Positions 1-13,200 of a DNA stretch of 64,000 nucleotides are shown in pieces. Source of the DNA: Saturnia japonica (Eukaryota > Arthropoda > Insecta > Lepidoptera > Saturniidae); NCBI GenBank assembly GCA_033032175.1, contig CM065323.1:17174001-17238000 (forward strand), given 5' to 3'. A program made the position numbers and the translations under genes. Position 1 is the first letter of the stretch. Each line of letters begins with the position of its first letter. The notes beneath the pieces were generated by a model. That model did no database searches. It was given only the letters and a program-made list of their open reading frames with translations, and was not told the origin of the DNA.

Positions 1-1035
1 ATTTTAGCGGCATGAGGTCGCTCGCTACCATAATCGTGGGCAACCTGATGAAGAGTTCTAATTGCGAGAACCGGAGAACTGCTTACGCCATATGTGACGG
101 TGTTTAGCTGAAACTCTGTGACGGGATCGTTAGGAGACTCCCTCCATAAGATGTGCTGCCAACAACGATCTTCAGGTCGAAGTTCAATGTTACGATACAT
201 TTTAGTGATATCCGCTGTAAACACAACAGCGTGAAAACGGAATTTCGTGATAATATCTACGATATCATTTTGAAGTTTAGGACCTGTGTAAACTATGTCA
301 TTGAGAGATTTGCCATTCGTGCTTTTGGCGCTGGCATCGAATACAACCCTTAATTTGGTTGTAGTGCTTTCGGGACGTAAGATACAGTGATGGGGAATAA
401 AATAATTCCCGCTTGGTGATGACGATTCAACAGGCTGCATGTGTCCTAATGATTCGTACTCACGCATAAAATTGGAATAGTCCTCTTTCAGCTTTTCATC
501 GCGATTGAGACGCCTTTCCAGATTTGTTATACGCGATAAAGAATGTTTATAAGATTCATCGAGATCACTATACGGCTCCTTTAGTAAAATAGGAACGACG
601 TATCGACCGTCAGTGTTTTGATATACTAGTTTAGAGTATAGTTGTTCACACTTGGTATTGTCTGGATTTATAACACTGATCAACGGTGGTTCTTCAACCT
701 CCCAAAAGCGCTTGACCACTTCGTCTAAGGCAAAGGTGGAAGCCAAGAGGGAAGAAACCGTCGAAGGGGGTCGATAATAATCACTGTCGAGCTTCCCAGT
801 GATAACCCAACCGAATACGCTATGGAGGGCGACTGGCAATCCAGGCCCTGCTTCTAATCGCTGACCATCATAAATTGAATGGAATAATTCCGCGCCGATT
901 AATAAGTCGACGTCAGCAGGTTTATCGAAATCACTATCCGCTAAAATTAAATGTTTATAAGATTCCCGAACAGCAGTAGGAACTTGTGCCATCGGCATCT
1001 GACTTGTAATGCTAGACATCACTATGGGACTAATA
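1..1035 (-). pseudogene. BEL/Pao pol: protease C-terminus and start of reverse transcriptase
   Basis: Continuation of the element's polyprotein on the minus strand, running off the left edge of the window. Translation in one frame is open from about 1030 down to 1. It gives the stretch after a retropepsin (LLIGAELFHSIYDG, then HSVFGWVITGK) followed by the BEL/Pao reverse transcriptase entry region (LRVVFDASAKS, SLNDIVYTGP, FTADITKMYRNI, LWRESP). The first catalytic Asp of the RT is the D of FTADI. This is the classic DUF1758-to-RT order of Pao/BEL elements. It is out of frame with the upstream gag-protease part: a one-base shift at about 1036 puts a stop before this segment, so this copy is not intact. 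RNase H and integrase would lie beyond the left edge. Confidence 0.85.
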
Positions 1036-2187
1036 TTAAAGGAAGGACTCTTTGAATAGCGCGGTAAAATGGTGCAAGAAGTAAACACCCTGTACCTGGT
1101 GTACAATGTTTTGACCTAGACCGGCTACGGCTATATTGCAGCGACGTAACGGTAAGCCCAAACGTTTAGCACATTTTACGCTTAAAAAGCAATCCTGTGC
1201 TCCGCTATCGATAAGCGCTCTGACGAGTAAAACCTGGCCGGTATTTTCCGGATGATGTACCCGAACACTACAAGTACCTAAAAGTACCATGGCGCGGTTA
1301 CTTTCGACAAGTGTGCTAGCGCACACTGTGCTTATGTTGGGACCGTCGAAGTTCACGCTCGATACGGCAGCAGTAGCAGGGTTGACTCCCGGATCGGGAC
1401 CAGTGCTGTCAGACATGGCTGGATAATGCAATAAGGTATGGTGACGACCACCACAAGCTACGCATCGCGACTTAGAAAAACATGAATCTAGGTTATGATT
1501 TTTACGCAAACAATTTCGGCATAAATTATTCTTTATTACAAAGTTACTTTTAAATGAATTATCTAAATCTTTAAACGCAGCACATTTGTACACGGAATGT
1601 GGCAAAGAACAAAACACACAAGTTTCAACCTTATTAGTATTACCATAAGGTACCTTTGTATTGACGGTCAATGAAGAAGATTTATATTTTTTATCATTAT
1701 TATAATTTTTACGAAAACTTGTGTTCGGTACGAAATTAGATTTATTAGAAACTGATTTACATGGGTGTTGAACAGAGTGACCGGACTCACTCGCTTCTAA
1801 TACTTTTACATAACTTTGTAAAAATGATAAGAGATCGTTAAATGTCGGTATTTGCGAATTGTTTTGTGATTCAAATCGTTTGCGAGTATCTTGGTCCAAA
1901 GTACGGGACGCTAAATAAAATAAAATATACTCGCCAAGATTATCAATATTTATCGCCTTAAGAGCATTTACAGACTCATATAATACGCTAGTGAATATAC
2001 GTAACTCATTTAAATTGCCACATTTTAAAGAAGGATAGTTAAATATTTTGTCAAGATAGATAACAGACAAGATTCTTTTGTTTTCAAAACGATCGATTAA
2101 TGCATCAAATACAACATGATAATTATCAGATGTTACTGGAACGCCTTTCGCGACAGATAACGCGGAATCCGACAGACACGATAACAA
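1036..2187 (-). pseudogene. BEL/Pao gag C-terminus and aspartic protease
   Basis: A 383-codon open stretch read as the C-terminal part of a BEL/Pao Gag joined to a retropepsin. The first ~150 residues are the helical DUF1759-like Gag region. Three zinc knuckles follow: CVFCSLPHSVYKC, CRNCLRKNHNLDSC and CVACGGRHHTLLH. The protease motif is RALIDSGAQDCFLS, with ALIDSGA as the active-site triad equivalent. The frame ends at a stop about 1036, where the downstream RT continues in a shifted frame. At the upstream end the Gag reading also changes frame near 2265. Two single-base shifts therefore separate three otherwise well-conserved blocks. In a living element this would be one polyprotein that forms the particle and processes itself. 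Confidence 0.88.
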
Positions 2188-2231
2188 ATAATGAAATTTT
2201 TCAATATTACTAATGTTGTCATTGTTATGAA

Positions 2232-2660
2232 TTAAACACGTAAAAGTGTCATAAAATGTTTGCCAACACTCATGTTTCCGTCAAACTTAGGCAGTTCAAT
2301 TTTAGGCAACCGCACTTGGCCAACTGGCTTAGAGGTATTGGGCGTAATGTTTGATAACTCGGGAACACTGATAACAGAATAAGCATCGACGACAGCATAG
2401 TACAAGTCGTCAAACGCCGCAACAGCTTGATTGTCAATGTTTGAGTCGGGCTTTAGCTTTAATTTCAAAGTATTTATTTCGTTCGTTAATGTAACGTATT
2501 CCTGTCGCAAAGATTCAACTCGTGTGTACCTAGCTTTAAATTGACTGAGCTTAGAGCGATCGATTTGTATTTGTTTACTTAGATCAAAAAGAATTTGTAT
2601 GTCTCTAAAAACATACTCACGTTGGGACGTGAACAATTTAATTTGTTGTTCGTTACTCAT
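2232..2660 (-). pseudogene. BEL/Pao gag N-terminus
   Basis: Start chosen at the ATG at 2660 (MSNEQQIKLF), because the longer frame upstream is hydrophobic and unlike Gag. The protein is a predicted coiled coil (QREYVFRDIQILFDLSKQ onward) leading to the family hallmark LPKIELPKFDGN just before the DUF1759 block. Immediately after FDGN the frame is lost near 2265. The neighbouring frame continues with FYDTFTCLIHNND and IEKFHYLL, which are the expected next residues in BEL Gag proteins. A small deletion here is the simplest reading. The BEL fragment at 53.0-53.7 kb carries the same type of Gag start. Confidence 0.8.
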
Positions 2661-3300
2661 TATGACAGATAAATATAATATTATGTAAATAAAACAAAGA
2701 TATTTGATAAAAGTTAAAGTGATTTCCGATGTAGGTAGATATGACAAAACGGTCGACAAATTATTCAGTTACGCTAAAAGTTAAGATTTGTTTACTATAT
2801 AGAAAAAGTAAGAAGTAGCTACGTGTACTTTATTCCTATATAAGTAAAGCTAATTATAGGTTTGATTTCGAATCAAACGCATTAGAATTTTACATAAAAA
2901 AGTAAAAAAGTACGTACGTGCACTTATAATTTTATGTAAAATAGGTAGGTAGCTAAGTATTTAGATAGGTAAAAGCTAATAAAACTGTAAACTAAGTAAA
3001 TTTTAGTTACCACAGGACATTTGACTCGTTGGACCACTTAATATATGTATTGTTTTAGATATTTTCTCCCTAGCATGCGGTGTAGGAATTTGGATAGGTA
3101 TTTTGCCGGCCACTCACCTCGGGCATGGTGATGTTAACTTTCGTGGCTTCTATGCACTGCACATAACGCACTGTTGAAGCACTATGGAACCCCGGGGTTT
3201 GTGAAATCCGAGCTTAACTGTTATTTGATTTATACTTTTAATTTGTGACGGAGATGCAATAGTTTTATGCGCTGTTAGGCGACACGTTTTGTCTTGTCTG
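2661..3300 (-). mobile_element. BEL/Pao 5' leader and possible 5' LTR
   Basis: Non-coding AT-rich DNA upstream (on the minus strand) of the BEL gag. Read on the minus strand near 3038, a GTGGTCC motif resembles the primer-binding region of BEL elements. The sequence to its right would then be the LTR. I could not set exact LTR edges because the second LTR lies outside the window. Confidence 0.4.
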
Positions 3301-3339
3301 TTTTTTCAACTGTCACTCGTCGCACGTGAGTTTTTGGTT

Positions 3340-3577
3340 TTGTTTGTAGATGGCGCTAATAGTGGCCGAGGTAGGAAAAGTTATGAAGGAATATATGCAT
3401 GCTCTAACATAACAAATGTCAATATTTAATGCTATCGGAGAGTTATAGACTAATTTTAAATAGCCTATACTATTCCTCGAGGGTCTGGCTAACATATAAA
3501 AAAATCGAATCCTAGTTTCAAAGATTAACGTGTTTAAACAAACAAACTTTTCCGCTTTATTATATTAGTATAGATTG
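3340..3577 (-). repeat. Lep1/Helitron-like 5' end fragment
   Basis: Read on the minus strand from 3577 it begins AATCTATACTAATATAATAA and soon has a GTTTGTTTGTTT run. This is a start often seen in non-autonomous Helitrons of Lepidoptera (Lep1 group). It abuts the BEL 5' end. No coding capacity. Confidence 0.45.
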
Positions 3578-4187
3578 AGGAAGGCCCTTTATCTTCAAGT
3601 TGCGATTTAATGAGCAGAGTAGTCACCGTAAAAAGTGTAAGTCAGAAACTATGCTAAGCGCCATACTAGCGCTTATAACACCAGAGGTACACTAGCACGT
3701 TGTTGACCTCTTGACCCCCCGCCTTTTCCAAGCAACTCTGGTAATCCTTCCAAATGAGATAAAATCTCATAGATTTAATATGCAATATAGATCGCAACTA
3801 GACAGAGAAACGGTATACAAGTATATGCTTGTGATAGAACGGGATATAGATACGAGATCATTTTCGTATGTGCTATCGGCCTACATAAATACTTATTAAT
3901 TTAATTTTTTTTTGCAAAATCGAATAGGTTGAAAATGTAATAATTTATTTAGTAGACGCGTTTAATTGTGGTTACGTGTAATATAACTGAATATAACTTG
4001 TTTAATAAAGAAATCAACAAATTAATACGCATATTAGTTTATCCTGGTTTTGGTTCCGTCATAATCAATTAATTTCCGATTTATATACAACTATTATGAT
4101 TAAAATCAAACATATAACTTTGGTAAAATTTATTAAAATATTACTCTTAAAAACTAATGGAACAAAATGTGCAACACACTAATAAAT
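3578..4187. other. Intergenic DNA downstream of ALG11
   Basis: AT-rich sequence between the BEL element and the ALG11 stop codon. It must hold the 3' UTR of ALG11. On the minus strand AATAAA-like hexamers occur in this interval, but I cannot single out the polyadenylation site. No gene seen. Confidence 0.4.
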
Positions 4188-4269
4188 CTAGTCCAGCCTG
4201 ACGAGTGGTTCGGCTGCCCTCAGGAAGGCTTTCTCAAACTCCAGCTCTGAGAACCGGTCCACGGACGCC
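4188..4269 (-). CDS. ALG11: ALG11 last coding exon
   Basis: Acceptor TTCTGTACAG, then [17 protein letters not shown] and a stop TAG at 4188-4190. The C-terminus resembles the family ending (SRFSDQEF-like, then a short tail). Confidence 0.92.
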
Positions 4270-7200
4270 CTGTACAGAAAGATATTACTACATTTACCAA
4301 ACTGACCTAATCTATCTATATACATAATTTGATTGAGTTTTAGCGTTGTGCGTGCATCACGGAAAAACTACTAGATAGATTGTGATAAATTTTTTTGTTT
4401 TTGTACTCCTTAGATAATTGAGTCTTTATCTAAAAAAAAAATCACAATATCTTCATACAATAAAAAGTTGTTAAAGTTTTAAGAATTGTGTTTTGTCGTC
4501 GTAGTGTAGAACTAGATAACATTGTGTTTTTGATATTTGATAAACTGATAATAATAATAAAAACGTACGGAGCCGCGGGGTGCCGTTAGTGAGCCAATAA
4601 TCATGTGATCTCATTTATTTTTTAGAGACCCTGCACATGAACAAAAGTTATAATCCGTTTACCCAACTGACCCGAGTGAGAAATAATCATGAACTTTGTG
4701 TTTTTTAAGACTACCTTATTTTGATCACAGTCTTACATTTTCACCAGGATCTCGATATGTTATTCATTGACTCGGTATAATATGAAAATAGTACCTTGCT
4801 GCTTCAATAATTCTTTTCTTCTCTTCCGTGGATAACGCTAAGACTTCGAGTATAGCCCTCGCGTATTCATCGGGTTCGGCGGCTAGGAAGCCCGTTTTCG
4901 ACGTCTCCGAAGTCTCAACTATATCCGCTAGAGGTCCACCCGAACGGTGAGCTATCGTTATCAAACCAGCTGCCATACATTCTACCACACCTGAAAAAAT
5001 TTTAACCCTTACAATGGCTGTATAGAATAAGTGATTATGTTAGCTCCAAGGCACGACTAGAGTTTAGTCCGTATGTACGATTGTCTTTCAATATGTAATA
5101 GGCAAAGAGAGTAAATAAACACATCTCTTATAATACTGAAAGCATGTCGTTCGACATTCAATACCGCGAATCATAGAGTAATAAAGTCCGCTCACTGTAC
5201 CTAGAAAGTGCAAAACTTGTTATAAGTATCGAAACAATGCGATTCATTTACGCGGGTATAAGGAAGGGCACGGGGTAGGGCGTGGTTTGTCCCTTATCTG
5301 TAAAGTGATGTGCGTTGTCCGCCGGTACGGAGATTGTATCGATATATTCGTTGGTGTTAAAAATAACTTCGACAAATGTTTATTTTACTTGTTTATTATA
5401 ATAATGATAACATAATTATCTTAACCACTAAATACATAATATATATAAAAACAAAAAGTTAAAACATTTTTCAAGAACCTTCAAATAAAATTAATTTATT
5501 GTAAGTCTGTCTCTGTCTGAGAAGATTTTTACTTTTAATAAACTGTCTCTTAATTATTTCAGCACTTGAGATATTGATTCCGCTTAATATAATATGGACA
5601 TCGGTTTTGTTCATTAAATCTTACTTTTTCAAGTCTTGAAGTAAATCCTCCATGCGAAATAATTTACGCTTCAAACGCCTTTGATGGCACTGTAGGAGTT
5701 TTATTTTTAATAAACGTTGATGCGATATACGTTCCAGGCATTCTATACGTGATTTTAGTTTTTTTGCGAGGAGAATCAATAATCATATCTGGTACAAAAC
5801 TAGCAGTGACTTGAACATCCATTTCATTTTCATTTTCTTGTACAGTTTTCTCAATCTAAAATAAATACAATGAAAATTAAAGTAAGTATAGTTTTATAGT
5901 GACACTAACCATGAACAATTAATGTTAATATAAATAAAATTTTTCACATCAAGTTTTAACGTAGGTACTGCATTTGGTAATAAATATTGCCTTTTCTTGC
6001 TCAAATCAAAACATGATTCCTCAAAATGCTGAGAACATATTGTAGTTCGAGGCCCTGGAAACCATCCATCTTTAAGAACTACATCTATCCATTTCTCTTT
6101 TGTCTTTAGGTATTTAGGAAAGCGGCAAGATCACAAAAATTCTCACTGAGTAAATTCCTAAAAACATATAAGTAAATAAATTATATTCATACTAATTCAA
6201 ATAACTTAAATATCATATAATATCATTACAATATCGAAAACATTATATTAGGTACTAAATATTGTGATAGGACAAATTAATATTCTTTACTAATGAATAT
6301 TTAGAAAGAAATTATATTTGGAATCATACTTAAAAGAAACAATATTAATTAAATAAGGTAGGACTTAGTCTGTATTCATAAAATGCGGTAATAGTCACTC
6401 GATACAATCAAGAGTAGGCACAACACTACAGCGTCTTGAGTAAACTCAACTGTCATGGCGGCGTGTCATCTAATTAATAATTATTTTGACGCAAAATAAT
6501 ATTCCATCAGTACTTACACATGAAAAGAGATACCACTGGATTTCAGTTTTTTCTTTCTATAATGGTTTTTACAAGTTTTCACTGCACAATTAGACATTTT
6601 CCTTCGTAAAAGTATTATTTTTACAGAGATAAGCACTGGACGAAATGCGTGAACAGACTGAGCGTAGGTACAGGCGTCGGGGAAGACATACATGAAAAAT
6701 TCATGTATAAGTGGTAAGACAGGCGAGACCGTTGTTCTGGTTCTGTACTCTAAGACGCCGAGTTCATAATTCTATGCCGCGAATGTAAAATTTACTATTT
6801 AGAGGTAACTAGGTACTAGACCACGCGAATTATTGAGAATAAATTTCAAAAATGTAGTATCTTAACTTTGCCTTCCCAATACATCTTGCAAAATATAATG
6901 TATGTTCGGAAAAATGAATATAATTTTAAACTTGTAAATAACACGCACAATTTCAATACTAGAAATAAAAAATAGTCATTCCGTCTTTTGGTAATAATTG
7001 TGTTAGGTTCTGTAATAAACTTCCTAAGCACAGTAGCAATTTGCCGGATAATAAGTTCAAGAGTCATGTTAAGCAGGTTTTATTGTCAAAGGGGTATTAT
7101 AGGGTGGCTGATTACGTGAATGATGGTGATGTCTGGATGTGATTCCCTCTCTGTACATCTACCGAAATATTAACTGTATATAATTTATCACTGTAAAAAA

Positions 7201-10200
7201 TAATTAAAAAAAGAAAACAGAATGTTGATAAACCCGATCCAGTTTCTTGTCAGTCCGGTTCTTCTCGATGACTGGGATGTTTTCCGAACCAGTTGTACAT
7301 ACATTGAATAAAAAATTTTATTTTTATTTGCCAATTCATTGTTATTGAGTAGTATTAACTAATTTTCGTTGCCAATGCCATAAATGTATAACTTAAGTTT
7401 ATATATTTCATAATAATGCACATTAACGAAAATGCGACAGCGATATTGTGTTAGCCACGTTCGCGGTAATACTTTTAACGTATTTTCTTAATTTTGAGTA
7501 GCTTCTTGGTTGTACTTGAAATACACAATAACATATTTGAATGTATGTTATCGATTTCAAAAGAAAAAAATATTGTAATATTTTCACATTCGCAGTAGGT
7601 GCTGAATGCCGAATGACTATGTATGTATTTTTATTCTATTAACATTTTTCACTGTCACTGTCAGTCAGTGACTGACTGACTGATTGAGTGGTTAATTAGT
7701 GTAAGATCCCAGAGCGATAAGACACAACTTATTTTCTAAAGCATAGAACTTTCGGTTCTTAGTAGTCTCTCATGTACTTTTTAATACCTGTACGTTTGTG
7801 GAGTTGGCTCGGTGATACCTGCGCAGGTACCAGGTGAGAAAGATAACTAAAAATCAGAGTTACTTAACTTAAATTTTAATGACTGATTTTTATATATATT
7901 TTGTAGAATATTACTCTGAAGTAATGTCAAAAAAGTCAGACGTTTTCCATGGGCCAGAACTTTTGTCAGACGCTTTAAAGCTCTACGAAAAAAAAATTAA
8001 CTTAATTTATTTTTAAATGTCTGATTTTTATATATGTTATTAAGATAAATATTAAAAAGTTATATTTAATCAGTCAGACAAATTGTAATGACCAAACATC
8101 CCCTAAACACAAAAATTACTCAACTATGAGTATGAGCACGAGAGCACTATGCGCATGCGCTTCAGAGTAAAATATCTTAATATTTGAAAAATACTTACTG
8201 CTTTCAATTTCATATTTTTTCATATCTATTTAAATAAGATGAAAATTTTTAATTAAAATAATAATGATTTTAAAAGTAATTATATATATTACAGATATAT
8301 AGGGAAAAATGATTTTTTTTCGGAGCAATTGTCTTTCAAAAAGAATCATTTTTATTTTATTTTAAAAAAGATATCAATTGTAATAATTTTAGTAAAAGAA
8401 ATAATTAATTATGATGAATTCATGAAATAATTTGATTGTCTCTTAATCATCTTCATCATCGTCATAATAATCATTTGAATTTTCATCATTAAGTACATCA
8501 CAATACTGTCCACTCAAGTCATCATCCTCATCGTCACTAGTTATATTGTTTAACATTTTATATTAACATTTTAAAGATGCTTCCGAGGATTCTTCCATAT
8601 TCTCTATTGAAAATAACTTGATATCACTCACAAATCAACGATATAACTGACAAAAACATGTGGTCTCATAAACCTGAATATAGAACTGTACTGTACAGTG
8701 TGTGCACCTGGCATATACACATACACAAACAGTAGACTGAAACAGATTGTGGATGTAAGAAGGGAAAACCGAGTTACCATGGATGTCTAAAATAAAAATG
8801 ATTCTTTTTGAAAGACAATTGCTCCGAAAAAAATCATTTTTCCCTATATATCTGTAATATATATAATTACTTTTAAAATCATTATTATTTTAATTAAAAA
8901 TTTTCATCTTATTTAAATAGATATGAAAAAATATGAAATTGAAAGCAGTAAGTATTTTTCAAATATTAAGATATTTTACTCTGAAGCGCATGCGCATAGT
9001 GCTCTCGTGCTCATACTCATAGTTGAGTAATTTTTGTGTTTAGGGGATGTTTGGTCATTACAATTTGTCTGACTGATTAAATATAACTTTTTAATATTTA
9101 TCTTAATAACATATAAAAATCAGACATTTAAAAATAAATTAAGTTATATTTTTTTTTGTAGAGCTTTAAAGCGTCTGACAAAAGTTCTGGCCCATGGAAA
9201 ACGTCTGACTTTTTTGATATTACTTCAGAGTAATATTCTACAAAATATATATAAAAATCAGTCATTAAAATTTAAGTTAAGTAACTCTGATTTTTAGTTA
9301 CCTTTCTCACCTGGTACCTGCGCAGGTGTCACATAGCCAACTCCACAATCGTACAGGTATTAAAAAGTACACGAGAGACTACTAAGAACCGAAAGTTCTA
9401 TGCTTTAGAAAATAAGTTGTGTCTTATTGCTCTGGGATCTTGGACTAAATGATTTATCTAAAGAACATACATGAATGCAAGTATTAATTAATTGCCAATA
9501 TTTTCTGCTCCTTATAAAGACAAATTTTTAGATCGTAATTTTGTTTTATTAATACTTCCCAAGTTATTAATTTCATGTCAAAGAAAGTAACAAATTGTTT
9601 TATAAATGATTTGAAGAACGAACATTCCTACAGCTATAACTAAGGAACTTGGCACCCTAGATCTCAGCTTTTTTAACGGTTACAACAACTACCCCAAATG
9701 TCGTGTCTACCGAACTTGACCTCTTTTTCACATTTATGTTTTTGTTGGGATTCTATCAGTACTAAAGAAGTTATCACACCAATAATGGGCCTTTCAAAAT
9801 ACTCACTGATGCCGAAATGCTCGTTCCACATAGCGTGTAAGCCGATAGTACAGGTTTGATATAAATGCAATAGTCTTGAATAGGGTGCGTTTACAATAAA
9901 TTCGACGCTATCTTCTAAGGACAAGTGCTTTGCCAGATCCTTCAAGTTTCTAACTCGCTCCTCGTCTTCCGGATTACGGCAGGAACCGACTAGAACTAAC
10001 TTAATCTGAAAAAGAAAAAAACTTTTAATAAATTTTATTATGTAACAACAAATTTGTAAAAAAAGAATATTCGTAGATTTAGTAGACATGGGTAACTCAG
10101 CTTTATTTCTTGCTCCAACTCAGTAACTCGAGCATAGCTTACTGCGCCGGCGCACTGAGATTTGCGCTATGGCGCAGTAAAATGGCATGCGAGGTAAGAG

Positions 10201-13200
10201 AATTAGAGAAATGAATATGTCGGCTGACCGGTGAAGCGGCGAGGCGTGACTATTTGCCATAGCTGCGTAAGTACGCTATGCGCTAAGACATTTGAAATGA
10301 TTGTTTTAACACATCCGGCGCAGTACTGTACATGTACCGTAATGTACTGTACATTGAATTATTAAGGATAATTATTTTGTAATTTTGATTATTGCATAAT
10401 CAACCTTGGCAACACTGTCACAACAACCATTTTACCTATATAATCTAAAAACACATCAAAAACAGCAATATTTTGGGCCATTGCATAATGAAATAGCTAA
10501 CCTTATTCCAAAGTATTTCGTTTTTGACTAGAAGATTACGGAGCTCGTACATCGCTTGCAGCATCAGCGGATGATCCTTCTCAGGCCTGAACTGAGCAAC
10601 TGAGAGAATACGGATAGGATCCGAGTCCTTGACCAACGAACGTAGCTGTTTCAACTCTGAAACCTGAGAACAAGTTCAAGGTATAATAATATGACATAAT
10701 ATAACTTAATAGACAACCAACAACTTACAGTAGTCGCATATAACGTGTAACATTTGACTTTATAAGATTTACATATATAAATCTATACTAATATTAAGTT
10801 TGTTTAGCTCAGGAACTACGGGTTGGAATAGAAAAATTATTTTAGTGTTATATAGCCCATTTATCGAGGTAGGCTATAGGCTATATATATCATCACGCTA
10901 CGACTAATAGGAGCGGAGCATCAATGAAAAATGTTGCAAAAACGGGGAAAATTTATTCCTTTTCAGAGCTTTCATTACGTGACGCAGATGAAGTTGCGTG
11001 GGTCAGCTGGTTAATTTATATAACAGCACACTTTATACACACCACTGTAGGTTAAGCGCACAGCTGATGCGTTCTCCTTCTGTATTTCTCTTTCTCGTCA
11101 CACACACGCACACACTGTCGGCTGACAGTACCAACCTTTCGGAAAATGGGTTGGTACCGCATCATTGGTCAAATCAAATAGCGCGCGCTTCCCCGGCTTC
11201 CTGTTACACACTTCCGTCTCTTTTCGCGAAATCACTCCCACAGATTGCAGGAAAGCGAGAGGAAAAATGTTACACATCAAAAATTGTGCTTTATACAATA
11301 CTTGTCATCAGAAACCAATCAAGACTAGACAAAGTTACAGATTGACTCACTTAGCTAGTTAAATCATTATTTTACTAAAAGCGAGAACCCATGAACATTA
11401 AGAATATTACTAACTATTTCGTAAAGTATCTCATCACCTTTGCATCAAGTGTCTTCGGCCGCTGAGTGTATGCGTTCCTGACGTCTGTCACAACAGAGGA
11501 CTATTTTAGCGTCCCATAATGGCGGCTCATCACGCCATATTTTGGGGTTGTAATTTTTTATCAGAAATATAAAAGTATTGTATATTAAGGTCGGAGAAGA
11601 AAAATAAATAGTATTTTAGAAAAATCAACAGTATTTTATCTTTCTTAAGTTTTAAAAACATTATTTATTTATGCTTTTATAATCTTGTTAAAAAATGGCC
11701 ACCCCAAATGGTGTGATGGGCCGCCATTTTGTGACGCTATTAAACAGTGTTGTCTGTTGTGACACGCGTCAAAAACGCATTCTCTCAGCGGACGAAATGT
11801 AATTCAAATAATTATCCAGTCTATTACACTAATGCGCACCGCACCTTACACGAAACGGTTGTTAATCGGCAAATGGGTTATGATGTTCTTTGATACCTTA
11901 TCATAAAGTTTAAGTTTAGTTTATACTAGCTGTCGCCGCGGTTCTGCTCCATTACGCAGCCCTAAATTTTATTCTAAAATAAAAGTAACCTAAATAACTC
12001 CTTAAAACATCTAGCTGCCAGTGAAAGTTCCGCCAAAATCGATCCAATCGTTTCGGAGATACCCGAAACAAACAAACGGACAGAATATTAAAAAAAATGT
12101 TTTTTTTTTTGTTATAAGTACCGTATACGCATTTAGTAAAAAGCTGTTAATTTGACATTACTAACAGACATTTCAATTTTATTTACTTGTAGTATACATT
12201 TAACATCAAAGTTATATAATCTATAGTTTAAAATTTGTAAGTTATTTAAATAAGCACTATCACCTGAAGTTATAAACCATATTGTCTTAAAATTTACATA
12301 CAAAATAAAAAAAATTGAAAAGAACTAACCTCACAAGGTGGATAAACTCTATAAGTATTGAACGGTGACACCCATAATTCGTTGATATGGTCTTCTGTCC
12401 ATGTGCCATTCGCCATTATGACGTCAGCACACCTCCCAACCACACCATACAACTGAAAAATATATATTGTTACGAGCCGAGTTATCTGCCGGGTATACAT
12501 GGATATACAATGTTGTTGCGGACAGCGAGCGGGGCGAGCGAATAACGATAGTGTAATAGTATAAAATGAACAAGTAAATGAAATAATACGTGTTAGGAAT
12601 AAGGTTTATAAATACGTGTTAGGAATAGATATAATAATATGAACTGAATATGTGTGAATATGTGTATTTTAAAACGATTAGAATAAGAATATAGCTAGTT
12701 GTAAGTTTAAATGTATAAATTTCACTAGTTGTAAGGATGAACCATGCCAGACTCGGAACATCTGGCATGGTGACTCATGGTACTGCCGAGAGCGCGCACA
12801 CAGGGCGTGCGCGCTCATTGGCTGAGCGACGCCCCGCACGGAATCCATCGCACTACCGGTTGCGAGGCAAAGGGCGAGGTTAAATATAGCGGAGAGGGCG
12901 GCAGTACTGCGATCAGTTCGAGAAAAACTACAACAACAGCAAGCAGCGAGTCTGCGATCAGTTCGAGAAACACTACAACAACAGCAAGCAGCGAATCTGC
13001 GATCAGTTCGAGAAACACCACAACACCAGCAACAGCAAGCAGCGAATCTACAAGCAAACTACAGTCAAGAACGTTATTAAGAAACCACATTGTTACTACG
13101 AACTACTGTAACTTTGTAAGAAACAAGAATAAAACAAGCGCTATTAATTTAGCACACATTAAAATATTGTGGACGTCTTTTATTCACAATAAATGTATTG

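Larger units (their letters stand above)
7704..9449. mobile_element. Foldback element with ~650-bp inverted arms
   Basis: The left arm (about 7704-8358) and the right arm (about 8788-9449) are near-perfect reverse complements. Both ends begin AAGATCCCAGAGC when read inward. The ~430-bp centre is unique. The arms differ by only scattered bases and one small indel, so the insertion is young or the arms have been kept alike. I see no convincing target duplication. The arms hold no protein-coding frame. It sits in the ALG11 intron between exons 6 and 7. Confidence 0.85.

Noticed and set aside
7704..9449. Assembly palindrome artefact
   Set aside because: The arms differ at scattered positions and have a unique centre, so I keep it as a real foldback, with the artefact noted as a test.
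10998..11345. 115-codon open frame on the plus strand
   Set aside because: No domain, a CA-repeat-derived THTHT stretch, overlapping open frames on both strands, and intron location. Chance open frame.
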